64,000 nucleotides of DNA from assembly GCF_002002735.1 (NCBI RefSeq), contig NZ_MUNY01000078.1, positions 248,001-312,000 on the forward strand, read 5' to 3'. The stretch's first letter is position 1. Every line of letters begins with the position of its first letter. Origin of the DNA: Algoriphagus sp. A40 (GTDB lineage: Bacteria > Bacteroidota > Bacteroidia > Cytophagales > Cyclobacteriaceae). The notes under the pieces were generated by a model. The model was not told the origin of the DNA. It saw nothing but the letters and a program-made list of their open reading frames with translations, and did not search any database. The translations under genes and the position numbers were made by a program. This document shows positions 8,005 through 16,091 of this stretch, piece by piece.

Positions 8005-8348
8005 CTGTCTGAGTCGCTGGATTCAGACATTTTTGTTAGGGTGTTAGTGTCCAATAGGTTCCTAAGGTTGCCCAAGTCAAAATCACTGTCAGTGGTTTCA
8101 GAGTTTGACAGGCTTTTAGTACTTGTTTCGAGCAAGGAATTTAATCCCCGGTGACCATCATAGTCATTGTCAGTACCTTCACTTGAAACTCTTGTGTGAG
8201 TTTGGGTTCCCAGTGCTACTTGAGAAATAGCGGGAATATTAGTGCCAGTTAATACAGAAAGATTTTGGGTTTTTGAATACTCGATAATAGAGTAATCAAG
8301 ATCTGCTTCACCATTGTTTTCAGCAAATTTTAGTATTAGTGGTTTCAT
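8001..8348 (-). CDS. Graspetide (omega-ester peptide) precursor with three tandem cores
   Basis: The 115-residue peptide begins with a leader (MKPLILKFAE...DYSIIEYSKTQNLSVL, about 1-33) and a linker ending NIPAI. Three Thr-rich/acidic core segments follow: TQTHTRVSSEGTDNDYD (48-64), TSTKSLSNSETTDSDFD (75-91) and TNTLTKMSESSDSD (101-114). They are spaced 27 and 26 residues apart, separated by GLNSLLE and NLRNLLD. Thr/Ser side chains are the likely donors and the downstream Glu/Asp the acceptors for macrocycles made by the adjacent ATP-grasp. The last core ends almost at the C-terminus. The gene lies 122 bases after hsdM in the same direction, so it may have its own promoter. Confidence 0.85.
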   Translation of the reverse strand: MKPLILKFAENNGEADLDYSIIEYSKTQNLSVLTGTNIPAISQVALGTQTHTRVSSEGTDNDYDGHRGLNSLLETSTKSLSNSETTDSDFDLGNLRNLLDTNTLTKMSESSDSDR

Positions 8349-8470
8349 AAGGTCCTTTTTTCTTAGGCAAGATATTGATCTTAATATATTTAGAAAGGAT
8401 TGAATTAGATCCTGGATTTTTATTGGTTTTAATCTTTTTTAAAATACCGTGATTATAGTCAGGTGGAAAA

Positions 8471-10081
8471 TCATATCCCCGCCAACCCCAATTCCCTCAA
8501 AAACTCATTGTGGGCTTTTTGTGCGGCTTCGATTTTCTTGTCGAGTTGGGCCAATTTGGCGTGAACGGCCCGCAGATCAATCTGCTCCTCTTCCTGAGAG
8601 GTGCTTACATATCTGGAAATATTGAGATTGAAGCCGTTTTGCTCAATCTCCTTCATGGAGACTTTTCTTGAGTATCGGTCTTTCTCTTTTCTGAATTTGT
8701 AGGTTTCAATAATGTCTTGGATATGCTTTTCATTCAGGGAGTTTTGGCGTTTTCCTTTTTCAAAATGATCTGCTGCATTGATAAATAATACATCATCTTG
8801 CTTCTTACATTTTTTCAGTACCAGGATACAAACCGGGATTCCCGTCGAGTAAAAGAGATTGGAAGGCAAACCAATGACAGCATCGATATGATTATCCTGA
8901 AGCAGTTTGGTTCGGATCCGCTCTTCAGCTCCTCCCCGGAACAGTACCCCGTGAGGAAGGATTATAGCCATGGTTCCTTCTTTGGACAGAAAATGAAACC
9001 CATGCAACAAAAAAGAAAAATCCGCTGCTGACTTGGGAGCCAAGCCGTGACTCTTAAATCTGAAATCCTCTGCCAAAGTATCATTGGGTTCCCATCGCAA
9101 GCTAAAGGGTGGATTAGCAACGATGGCATCGAATTCCGTCTTTTTCGCCGGATTTACCTCGTTTAGGACATCCCATTGATTGATCAGGGTGTCCCCGTGG
9201 AAAATCTCAAACTCGGTGTCCTTCATGCCATGAAGAAGCATGTTCATTCGGGCCAAGTTGTAGGTGGTGATATTGTTTTCCTGCCCGTAGATCTTGCCTA
9301 CAGTTCCGCCATTTTCTTTGATTCGTTTTCTGACATTCAATAGAAGCGAGCCAGAGCCACAGGCGAAATCCAGCACCTTATCTAATTTTTGCTTTTTTCC
9401 TGTAGCCGGTTCTTGGCTATCTAATGCGACGATCTCCGAAAGAATCGTGGAGATCTGCTGAGGGGTATAGAACTCCCCAGCCTTTTTACCCGAACCTGCT
9501 GCAAACTGACCGATCAGATATTCATAGGCATCTCCCAACGCATCGGAATCGGTAGAAAAGTCCGCAATTCCTTCAGCGATTTTCTGGATGATGCTGCACA
9601 GTTTTTTATTTCGCTCTGTCGGAGTTTTTCCCAGCTTTTCGGAATTCAGATTGATCTCCGAAAACAATCCCTGGAATGAATTGTCAAAGGATTCATTTTC
9701 GATATAGCGGAATCCATTCTCAAGAGTCACTAACAAATCTCCGGAATGCGTACGGGCGAGTTCCGTGATATTGCTCCAAAGGTGCTCCGGCTTGATCACA
9801 TAGTGGATTTTTTTCCGCATTTGTTTTTCAAAGTCGGGAATGTCCTCCTCATTGGATTCGTACCAAACGGATAGGGGAGTTCGCTTGTCTTCCTCCGACA
9901 AGATGGGATAGTCTGATCCGAGTTCTTTTTTGGCTGATTCAGAATAGTTGTGGGAGAGGTATCTCAAAAACAAAAAGGAAAGCATGTAATCCCGGAAGTC
10001 ATCCGCATTCATGGAACCTCTCAGGTCGTCTGCTATTTTCCAAAGGGTTTGCCCCAGTTGCTGTTGTTCTTTTTGTGTCAT
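8471..10081 (-). CDS. hsdM: Type I restriction-modification system, methyltransferase subunit
   Basis: The protein has 536 residues. The N-terminal HsdM helical domain (LWKIADDLRGSMNADDFRDYML) precedes an N6-adenine methyltransferase domain with the AdoMet motif LDFACGSGSLL near 235-245 and the catalytic NPPF near 322. It methylates adenine at the site chosen by HsdS to protect host DNA, and also forms part of the cleaving complex. The start overlaps the hsdS stop by one base (TAATG), so the genes are translationally coupled. It is the last gene of the minus-strand restriction operon; no obvious truncation is visible. Confidence 0.95.
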   Translation of the reverse strand: MTQKEQQQLGQTLWKIADDLRGSMNADDFRDYMLSFLFLRYLSHNYSESAKKELGSDYPILSEEDKRTPLSVWYESNEEDIPDFEKQMRKKIHYVIKPEHLWSNITELARTHSGDLLVTLENGFRYIENESFDNSFQGLFSEINLNSEKLGKTPTERNKKLCSIIQKIAEGIADFSTDSDALGDAYEYLIGQFAAGSGKKAGEFYTPQQISTILSEIVALDSQEPATGKKQKLDKVLDFACGSGSLLLNVRKRIKENGGTVGKIYGQENNITTYNLARMNMLLHGMKDTEFEIFHGDTLINQWDVLNEVNPAKKTEFDAIVANPPFSLRWEPNDTLAEDFRFKSHGLAPKSAADFSFLLHGFHFLSKEGTMAIILPHGVLFRGGAEERIRTKLLQDNHIDAVIGLPSNLFYSTGIPVCILVLKKCKKQDDVLFINAADHFEKGKRQNSLNEKHIQDIIETYKFRKEKDRYSRKVSMKEIEQNGFNLNISRYVSTSQEEEQIDLRAVHAKLAQLDKKIEAAQKAHNEFLRELGLAGI

Positions 10082-11379
10082 TAATCTAAATTTTTTGGAA
10101 ATAACCCCTGCATCAAGCCTTTTTTGTGGTTATGCAATTGCTCAATTTTCTTAGTCTGGGATTTTATCAAATCATCCAAAGATGAAAGACAAGAAGCGAT
10201 TCTATTTTGTTCCTCTATAAGAGGAATCAAGATTTTGGTGGTAGATAATACTTCCTGGCCTACATTATAACGAGTACTACCACCTGCTCTTGAAGAAATG
10301 CTATTTCTAACTTCTTTGGTTTTTAGGAGGACGTTTAAAAATAATGGGTCATAATGTCCAATCTTTTTTCCTCGGATTACAAATCCACCGAAAGTTGCAG
10401 TTTTATTGTTATCAATATAGACGTTAGCGGATCCTACTTCTTCTTGAGTTTCGGAACTTCTTTGAAAGAGTATATCTCCATATTCTACGGAAAACTTTTC
10501 CACTATTTCCTTACTGACATCTACTGAACCAATAATCTTTTCATAGGTGATAAGTTCATTACTTAAAATATCCATTACGTTTATAAACTTAATGCCTTTG
10601 CCGTATTGCTCTTTTGAAGCATTAATACCGTTCTTGAATTCTAATAATTCTCCTAACTTTTTCTCCATCCACTCCCCATAATTTTCAAATTCTGGAAACC
10701 GATAGGTCGGAATGGTTTGTCCTTCCTGTGGAAAAAGATTTTGCATCAACCCTTTTTTGTGGGCTTTGAGGGCTTCCAACTTCTCTTTGTTGGCATTAAT
10801 CATTTCATCCAGGGAAGAAAGGCAACCAGCAATTTTTTCTTGTTCGGGTTTGGAGGGAGTTGGTAAAACAATACTGAAGAAATCTTTCGCCCTAATATTC
10901 AGAAGCCCATCCATTCTTGCACCACTTGTAATGAACTGTTGAAGTTGCCTACCGTGATAGTTATTGTCAAAATAACCTTGAAAGAAATCCCCAATGAAAT
11001 TTGGCTTAAACCTAAAGCTGATAAATGCATTTGGAACAGCTACTTGTTTGAACTCTTTCAATTTATATATACAACCTTGTGGAAATCTTTTTGAATTTCC
11101 TTTGTTATATGAAAATTCACCTTCGTTTAGGACAATGTAATTTTTGTACTGATCTCCAGATATATCGCGGCTAAATTTTTCAGCTTGAGACACGAAGCCT
11201 ATTCCCGCACTAATACTAGCAGTAGTTAGCTGTTTACCATTGACTTTATCTTCTATACGCTCTGCAACTTCTCCTAAAGTTTTTTCTTCCCAATCCCCAT
11301 CCTTCTCAAACTCAGGAAAACGAAGTTTTGGTGCCAGTTTCGGTTTGGTTTCCACAGAATTAATTAAGCTATCACTCAT
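10081..11379 (-). CDS. hsdS: Type I restriction-modification system, specificity subunit
   Basis: The 432-residue protein has the two-fold HsdS architecture: each half starts with a RFPEFE...WxEKxLGE boundary (about 20-37 and 227-244), carries a target recognition domain, and ends in a coiled-coil spacer (KPEQEKIAGCLSSLDEMI...KGLMQNLFP and EEQNRIASCLSSLDDLI...KGLMQGLFP). The two spacers are strikingly alike, as expected for a protein built from a duplicated half and prone to domain shuffling. Each recognition domain reads one half of the bipartite site, which cannot be predicted here. The start lies within the last eight bases of the DUF1016 gene. Confidence 0.95.
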   Translation of the reverse strand: MSDSLINSVETKPKLAPKLRFPEFEKDGDWEEKTLGEVAERIEDKVNGKQLTTASISAGIGFVSQAEKFSRDISGDQYKNYIVLNEGEFSYNKGNSKRFPQGCIYKLKEFKQVAVPNAFISFRFKPNFIGDFFQGYFDNNYHGRQLQQFITSGARMDGLLNIRAKDFFSIVLPTPSKPEQEKIAGCLSSLDEMINANKEKLEALKAHKKGLMQNLFPQEGQTIPTYRFPEFENYGEWMEKKLGELLEFKNGINASKEQYGKGIKFINVMDILSNELITYEKIIGSVDVSKEIVEKFSVEYGDILFQRSSETQEEVGSANVYIDNNKTATFGGFVIRGKKIGHYDPLFLNVLLKTKEVRNSISSRAGGSTRYNVGQEVLSTTKILIPLIEEQNRIASCLSSLDDLIKSQTKKIEQLHNHKKGLMQGLFPKNLD

Positions 11380-12421
11380 CTTCTTTATTCAGTTTATTCT
11401 GGGCGATTTCTATGGCTTGGTGCAGTTTCTGTTCGAGGACTTTGATAGGGGGTAAGTGAACCAGGTATTCTGCGACCTTGATATTTCCTCTGTCCAGCTG
11501 TAGCAGCTCGATATGTTCCTGATTTTTGGAGGCGCAGAGAATCAGACCTATGGGTGGATTTTCGCCTTCCAGGGTTTCATGTTTTTCCAGCCAGCGAAGG
11601 TACAGCTCCATCTGTCCTTTGTATTCGGCCTTGAAGTGGCCAAGCTTAAGATCTATGGCCACGAGGCTTTTTAGCCTTCGATGGTAAAACAGAAGGTCGA
11701 TATAATAATCGACCTGATCGATGCTGATTCGCTTTTGGCGGGCTAGAAATGCAAAATCTGAACCCAATTCTCCAATGAATTTTTGAAGTTCACTTAGAAT
11801 GGAGTCTTCCAGGTCCTTTTCGGAATACGTGTCACTCAATCCCAGAAAGTCAAGAAAGTATGGATCCCGAAAGACTAAATCCGGATTGATCGGGTCCTGA
11901 TTTTTCAGTTTTTCCAAAGAGGATTTGATTGTTTCCTCCGGTTTTTTACTGATGGCTGTTCGCTCATAGAGCATGGAGTCTATCTTTTCCTGTAGGTCGC
12001 GCACGCTCCATCGTTCCAGTTTGCAGATTTCGATGTAAAACATGCGTTTCACGTCGGTGTCCATGGGAATGATCTGCCGGATATGTGACCAGCTCAATTG
12101 TGCACACACTGTGTGCACAATCTCCTCCTCCGGGAAAACTTCAGCAAAGCGTAGGCAATAGTGGATTTGTCGCTTGCTCCATCCTTTTCCATATTCTTGT
12201 ACCAATTGATGTGACAAGGAGTTGATGATTTCTTTTCCGTATTCTGCCCGTTGATGCTGAAGGACCTCTTTTTGAAGTCGCTTACCTACCTGCCAGTAAA
12301 GCACACTTATGGCTGAATTGACCGTTTGGGCCACCTGTCTCCGGCTCTGATCAATGAGCAGTTTGATTTCGCCAAAGAGAAGGTCTGAGTTTCCTTGGGG
12401 TGTAGAAATTTCTTTACTCAT
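11372..12421 (-). CDS. DUF1016 (YhcG-like) PDDEXK-family nuclease
   Basis: The predicted protein has 349 residues from the ATG at 12421, which overlaps the hsdR stop (ATGAGTAA). An alternative start at 12445 would extend the overlap to 32 bases. The N-terminal domain (ISVLYWQVGKRLQ, YGKGWSKRQIHYCLRFAE) and the C-terminal nuclease-like domain (FVARQ-type region, VDYYIDLLFYHRRLKSLVAIDLKLG, YKGQMELYLRWL) are characteristic of DUF1016. The catalytic residues are probably the D in YYIDLLF and the DLK in VAIDLK. Members often sit inside type I restriction loci; whether this one takes part in restriction or acts as a separate defence nuclease is unknown. Confidence 0.88.
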   Translation of the reverse strand: MSKEISTPQGNSDLLFGEIKLLIDQSRRQVAQTVNSAISVLYWQVGKRLQKEVLQHQRAEYGKEIINSLSHQLVQEYGKGWSKRQIHYCLRFAEVFPEEEIVHTVCAQLSWSHIRQIIPMDTDVKRMFYIEICKLERWSVRDLQEKIDSMLYERTAISKKPEETIKSSLEKLKNQDPINPDLVFRDPYFLDFLGLSDTYSEKDLEDSILSELQKFIGELGSDFAFLARQKRISIDQVDYYIDLLFYHRRLKSLVAIDLKLGHFKAEYKGQMELYLRWLEKHETLEGENPPIGLILCASKNQEHIELLQLDRGNIKVAEYLVHLPPIKVLEQKLHQAIEIAQNKLNKEDE

Positions 12422-15410
12422 AAGCTGCCAGTCCTGATATTTCACGGCCTTCGGCCAGTTTTTTTAATTGGGGCACCAAGTCGTTCATCAAAGCAGCCTC
12501 GGCTTTGCTTCGCTGTTTCCAACCCAGTTCCAGCGGTTCCAGTAAATCGGTGAGTTTTTCCCCATCAAAAATCATCCGGTTCATGATCTGTTCCACAAAG
12601 GCTTTCAAGTCAGCAGTCTGCAAACCGTGAGTTTGGGCTATGGCAGCCAATTCCTTGTGGTACTTTTCTACTTTGAATTTCTCAAAGTTTTGCTTGAGTT
12701 CATCGGTAGTTTGTCCAGTACTCCAATCCACCTGATTTTCGATATAGTCTGTTAAGTCTTCCTCCTCATCCATCAAATTGGAATTGGATCGGAGCAAACT
12801 GATCACCTGGGACTTGGTCATTTTCTGCTTGGAAGGCTTCTGCTGGGTGCTTTCCGCGATCAGCCCCATGATGTAATCATAATCAATCACGGCCGAGGCA
12901 AACAGCACAAATTCAAAGTCCAGTTGCTGGATATCCTCCGGTGCATCCTCTCCTTCTTTTTGCTGGATTTCCCGGAGCTGCTTGGCAGTCTCCAGGTAGG
13001 AGCTTCTGAATTCCTGCAAGTAATCCTTGGGAAGAATGGCCTCTATGGTTGCTTTTTGTTCCTCATCCAGATCGGTATATTGATCGAGTTGGGTTTTGAG
13101 TCGCTGTACTTCTTTGAAGTTTTTGACAAAGGCAATCTTGGCCGCATCCCCCCGAAGGTTGTACACTTCCTTAGGCTCGTTGACCAGATCGTGTTCTTGC
13201 ATAAAGTCGCCCAAGGCTTCTACCGCTTTTTGGTAATGATCAATGACAACCGGAGCAGGATCTACCATCCAGATTTCTTTGGCTTTGCCTACGTCTTCCC
13301 CGCAGAAAAGGGTAATGGCTTGGTTGACTGCTTCCTGCTGGGACCGAAAATCCAGCACATTCCCGTAAGGCTTGGTATCATTCAACACTCGGTTGGTTCG
13401 GGAAAATGCCTGAATCAAACCATGGTGCTTTAGGTTTTTGTCCACATACAGGGTATTGAGATACTTGGAGTCAAAACCTGTGAGCAACATATCCACGACA
13501 ATGGTGATGTCGATCTTGTTTTTGTGCGGGAAATCCTTGTTGCTGTATTTCTGATTTTTGATTCGGCTCTGCACATCCTGATAGTACAAATCAAACTCGG
13601 TGATCTTATGATTTGTGCCAAATTGCTTATTGTAGTCGGCAATGATTTCCATCAGAGCAGCTTTTTTCTCCTCCGGATTCTGCTGATTGTCTTCCTTTTC
13701 CTGAGCAAGATCTTCTTGGAGCTGTCGGATATCGGCGGCATTTTTTTGATCTCCGTTTTGAGCCAAAAGCTGTGCAGGAGGAGAGAAAACACATGCAATA
13801 TTCAGCGGGGCAAAATTCGGATCTGCAGCAGTCCTTTTTTTCTGAATCTCTTTAAATAAATGAAAGTATTCGATGGCGTTATTAATGGATGCTGTGGCAA
13901 AAACCGCATTGAATTTCCGCTGATTAGTGGCTGCATCGTGTTTGTCAAGGATGGCCTCGACAATTTTCTGTTGGGATATCGCTTCCCCTGGCTTGGGATT
14001 TTGATCTCCTTTTCCCTTGAAATAGTCGATATGAAATCGCAGGACATTCCTATCGTCTATGGCGTGGGTTATGGTATAGGCGTGAAGCTGCTTTTCAAAG
14101 ATTGACTCGGTCGTTTTGTAGGATTCGTATTGATCTTCCCTGACTTTATAAGTCGCATTTTGATCAAAAATTGGAGTACCCGTAAATCCGAAAAGCTGAG
14201 AATTAGGAAAGAAATCCTTGATGGCTTTGTGATTTTCTCCGAACTGGGAGCGATGGCACTCATCAAAAATAAACGCGATCCGCTTTTCCCTGAGGGGTTC
14301 CAGCCGTTCCTTGTAGTTTCGTTTGTAGGTGCCGTCTAAGGCAAGTCCAAGTTTCTGAATCGTAGTTACAATGACTTTGTCCGAATAGTTAGTAGATAGC
14401 AACCTTGACACTAAGGTTTCGGTGTTGGTGTTTTCTTCTACACTTCCTTCCTGGAATTTGTTGAATTCTTCCCTTGTCTGCCGATCAAGATCCTTTCGAT
14501 CCACCACAAACAGACACTTTTCAATATCCGGATTGTCCTTGAGTAGGGTAGAAGTTTTGAAAGAAGTCAGTGTTTTACCACTTCCGGTGGTGTGCCAGAC
14601 ATAGCCATTTCCTCGATTCTGCTGAATACAATCCATGATGGCTTTGACCGCATAAATCTGGTAGGGTCTCATGACCAGCATTTTCTTTTCACTTTCTACC
14701 AATACCATGTATTTGCTGATCATCTCAGCCAAGGTGCATTTGGTCAGAAACTTTGCCGTGAAATCCTGGAGGTGGGTGATTTTCTTGTTGTTTTCATCGG
14801 CAAGCTGATAGATAGGCAAAAATTGCTCGTCCGCATTGAAGGCGAAATGTTGGTTTTTGTTGTTTGCAAAATAGTAGGTATTGCTGCGGTTACTGACGAT
14901 AAACAGCTGCATAAAACACATCAACGAATTGCTGTAGCCACTTCCAGGCTCAGTTTTATATTCGACGATTTGCTGCATGGCTTTTCGTGGAGAAATGTCC
15001 AGCTTTTTCAATTCTATCTGGACAATCGGGAGGCCGTTGATCAGCAAAATCACATCATAGCGATGCTGGCTGTTTTCGGTATTGATCCGAAGCTGACTGA
15101 CTACCTCGAAATCATTTTTACACCAGTCTTTGATGTTGACCAAGGTGTAGTGAAGTCCGGTACCATCTTCCCTTTGGAAATACTGTCTTTCACGAAGAAG
15201 TTTGGAAGCCGAAAACACATCCGGCTGGATAATTTCCTCTCGTAATCTTAAAAATTCACTGTCGGTAAGTTGGATTCGATTGAGTGCTTCAAACTTGATT
15301 TTGAAGTTCTTTTCCAGGCTTTTCCGGTCGATAATGTCTGGACGGTGGACGTATTTTAGATCGATCAGCTGCCTGATCAGATCCAATTCTATTTGATTTT
15401 CTTTAGTCAT
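12414..15410 (-). CDS. hsdR: Type I restriction-modification system, restriction/translocase subunit
   Basis: This 998-residue protein is the motor and nuclease of the system. The N-terminal nuclease domain shows YDVILLINGLPIVQIELKK (about 118-136), with the conserved D...ExK pattern. SF2 helicase motifs follow: VWHTTGSGKT (Walker A, near 273), DECHR (near 378), FTGTP (near 399), then the second RecA-like domain with LLTGFDSKYLNTLYVDK and QAFSRTNRV. The C-terminus is helical and acidic. Length and motif order are typical of an intact HsdR. The start overlaps the upstream Xre gene by eight bases, so the regulator and enzyme are read as one operon. Confidence 0.95.
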   Translation of the reverse strand: MTKENQIELDLIRQLIDLKYVHRPDIIDRKSLEKNFKIKFEALNRIQLTDSEFLRLREEIIQPDVFSASKLLRERQYFQREDGTGLHYTLVNIKDWCKNDFEVVSQLRINTENSQHRYDVILLINGLPIVQIELKKLDISPRKAMQQIVEYKTEPGSGYSNSLMCFMQLFIVSNRSNTYYFANNKNQHFAFNADEQFLPIYQLADENNKKITHLQDFTAKFLTKCTLAEMISKYMVLVESEKKMLVMRPYQIYAVKAIMDCIQQNRGNGYVWHTTGSGKTLTSFKTSTLLKDNPDIEKCLFVVDRKDLDRQTREEFNKFQEGSVEENTNTETLVSRLLSTNYSDKVIVTTIQKLGLALDGTYKRNYKERLEPLREKRIAFIFDECHRSQFGENHKAIKDFFPNSQLFGFTGTPIFDQNATYKVREDQYESYKTTESIFEKQLHAYTITHAIDDRNVLRFHIDYFKGKGDQNPKPGEAISQQKIVEAILDKHDAATNQRKFNAVFATASINNAIEYFHLFKEIQKKRTAADPNFAPLNIACVFSPPAQLLAQNGDQKNAADIRQLQEDLAQEKEDNQQNPEEKKAALMEIIADYNKQFGTNHKITEFDLYYQDVQSRIKNQKYSNKDFPHKNKIDITIVVDMLLTGFDSKYLNTLYVDKNLKHHGLIQAFSRTNRVLNDTKPYGNVLDFRSQQEAVNQAITLFCGEDVGKAKEIWMVDPAPVVIDHYQKAVEALGDFMQEHDLVNEPKEVYNLRGDAAKIAFVKNFKEVQRLKTQLDQYTDLDEEQKATIEAILPKDYLQEFRSSYLETAKQLREIQQKEGEDAPEDIQQLDFEFVLFASAVIDYDYIMGLIAESTQQKPSKQKMTKSQVISLLRSNSNLMDEEEDLTDYIENQVDWSTGQTTDELKQNFEKFKVEKYHKELAAIAQTHGLQTADLKAFVEQIMNRMIFDGEKLTDLLEPLELGWKQRSKAEAALMNDLVPQLKKLAEGREISGLAAYE

Positions 15411-15600
15411 TCAGATCCTCCTTCAATAAATCTTTGGGTTTCACTTCCAAAATTCTGGCGATTTCAAAAAGTACTTCTAGTCTGGGCTGCTGACGATTTT
15501 GGACGTAACTATTGACCATGTTGTAGCTCTTCCCGAGCTTCTCTGCCAACCAGACCTGCTTAATTCCTTTCTCCTCAAGTACTTCCTTTATTCGGTTCAT
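15403..15600 (-). CDS. Xre-family helix-turn-helix regulator of the restriction operon
   Basis: The 65-residue protein is a single HTH_3 domain: IKQVWLAEKLGKSYNMVNSYVQNRQQPRLEVLFEIARIL forms the helix-turn-helix, then VKPKDLL. It resembles the controller proteins of restriction systems, which delay or limit nuclease expression. It is the first gene of the minus-strand operon and overlaps hsdR by eight bases, so it probably autoregulates the whole unit. Its promoter should lie at about 15601-15700, but I see no strong consensus on that strand. Confidence 0.88.
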   Translation of the reverse strand: MNRIKEVLEEKGIKQVWLAEKLGKSYNMVNSYVQNRQQPRLEVLFEIARILEVKPKDLLKEDLND

Positions 15601-15712
15601 ATCCGCATAAAATTAGAAGTTCAAAATAGCCTGAAAATCTTAATTATCTCGTTTTTTAAGATGTTTTCTATTGGTGGTAAACTTAAGAATAAGGATTACC
15701 AAAAAATTCCCC

Positions 15713-15901
15713 CCCCGTTTCGCCCACTCCTTTCGTTCCGATTCATTCGTGCCATTTTCCAAATGACAGCTCTTTTCTCTCCACTCTAGGAAAGGGCTTT
15801 CACTCCCCACGGCTACCGCTTCATTCCACTTACCCTTCTCCCGAGTCCCGGCAAGCCTGGGACTCGGGAAGGCCGTTTTGTGAAGCCGTAGCATGAGCCT
15901 C
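15713..15901 (+). repeat. 189-base direct repeat, copy 1
   Basis: By eye it matches 30072-30260 over 189 bases without gaps and with about 14 substitutions. It contains a hairpin CCGAGTCCC/GGGACTCGG with loop GGCAAGCCT; two substitutions weaken that stem in the other copy. The pair flanks the whole 16-30 kb metal block. The role is unknown. Confidence 0.85.
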
Positions 15902-16043
15902 CTCCCCAAGTGCAAGCGATTAACCAATAAAGCCGTCAAGTTATCGGACAGATAACTGCGCACCATCAAAACAACTGACTGTCACACAAGAACCTGGGAA
16001 AAATTCTACTCAGAAAATAAAGTTTTTATCATAAAAGATATAT

Positions 16044-16059
16044 GTTAGATCAGTCTAAC
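16044..16059. promoter_or_regulatory. Palindrome upstream of the di-heme operon
   Basis: GTTAGA-TCAG-TCTAAC is a perfect 6-4-6 palindrome just upstream of a weak -7-like element TACTTTTA (16064-16071). Its size suits a dimeric regulator. The regulator is unknown. Confidence 0.45.
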
Positions 16060-16072
16060 TTATTACTTTTAC

Positions 16073-16091
16073 CATTCTAATAATAAGAATG
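16073..16091. promoter_or_regulatory. Second palindrome overlapping the di-heme start
   Basis: CATTCT-N7-AGAATG is a 6-7-6 palindrome that ends at the first base of the GTG start codon. Binding here could block transcription or translation initiation. Confidence 0.35.

Larger units (their letters stand above)
15601..16090. other. Intergenic region with direct repeat and operator-like palindromes
   Basis: About 490 bases lie between the divergent Xre and di-heme genes. They hold one copy of a 189-base repeat (15713-15901) and two palindromes before the di-heme gene. A minus-strand reading through the repeat is open for 109 codons, but the equivalent reading in the other repeat copy has stops, so I do not call a gene. 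Confidence 0.6.

Noticed and set aside
15640-15969. Minus-strand frame of 109 codons through the 189-base repeat
   Set aside because: The same frame in the other repeat copy (30072-30260) is interrupted by stops, so coding is not conserved.
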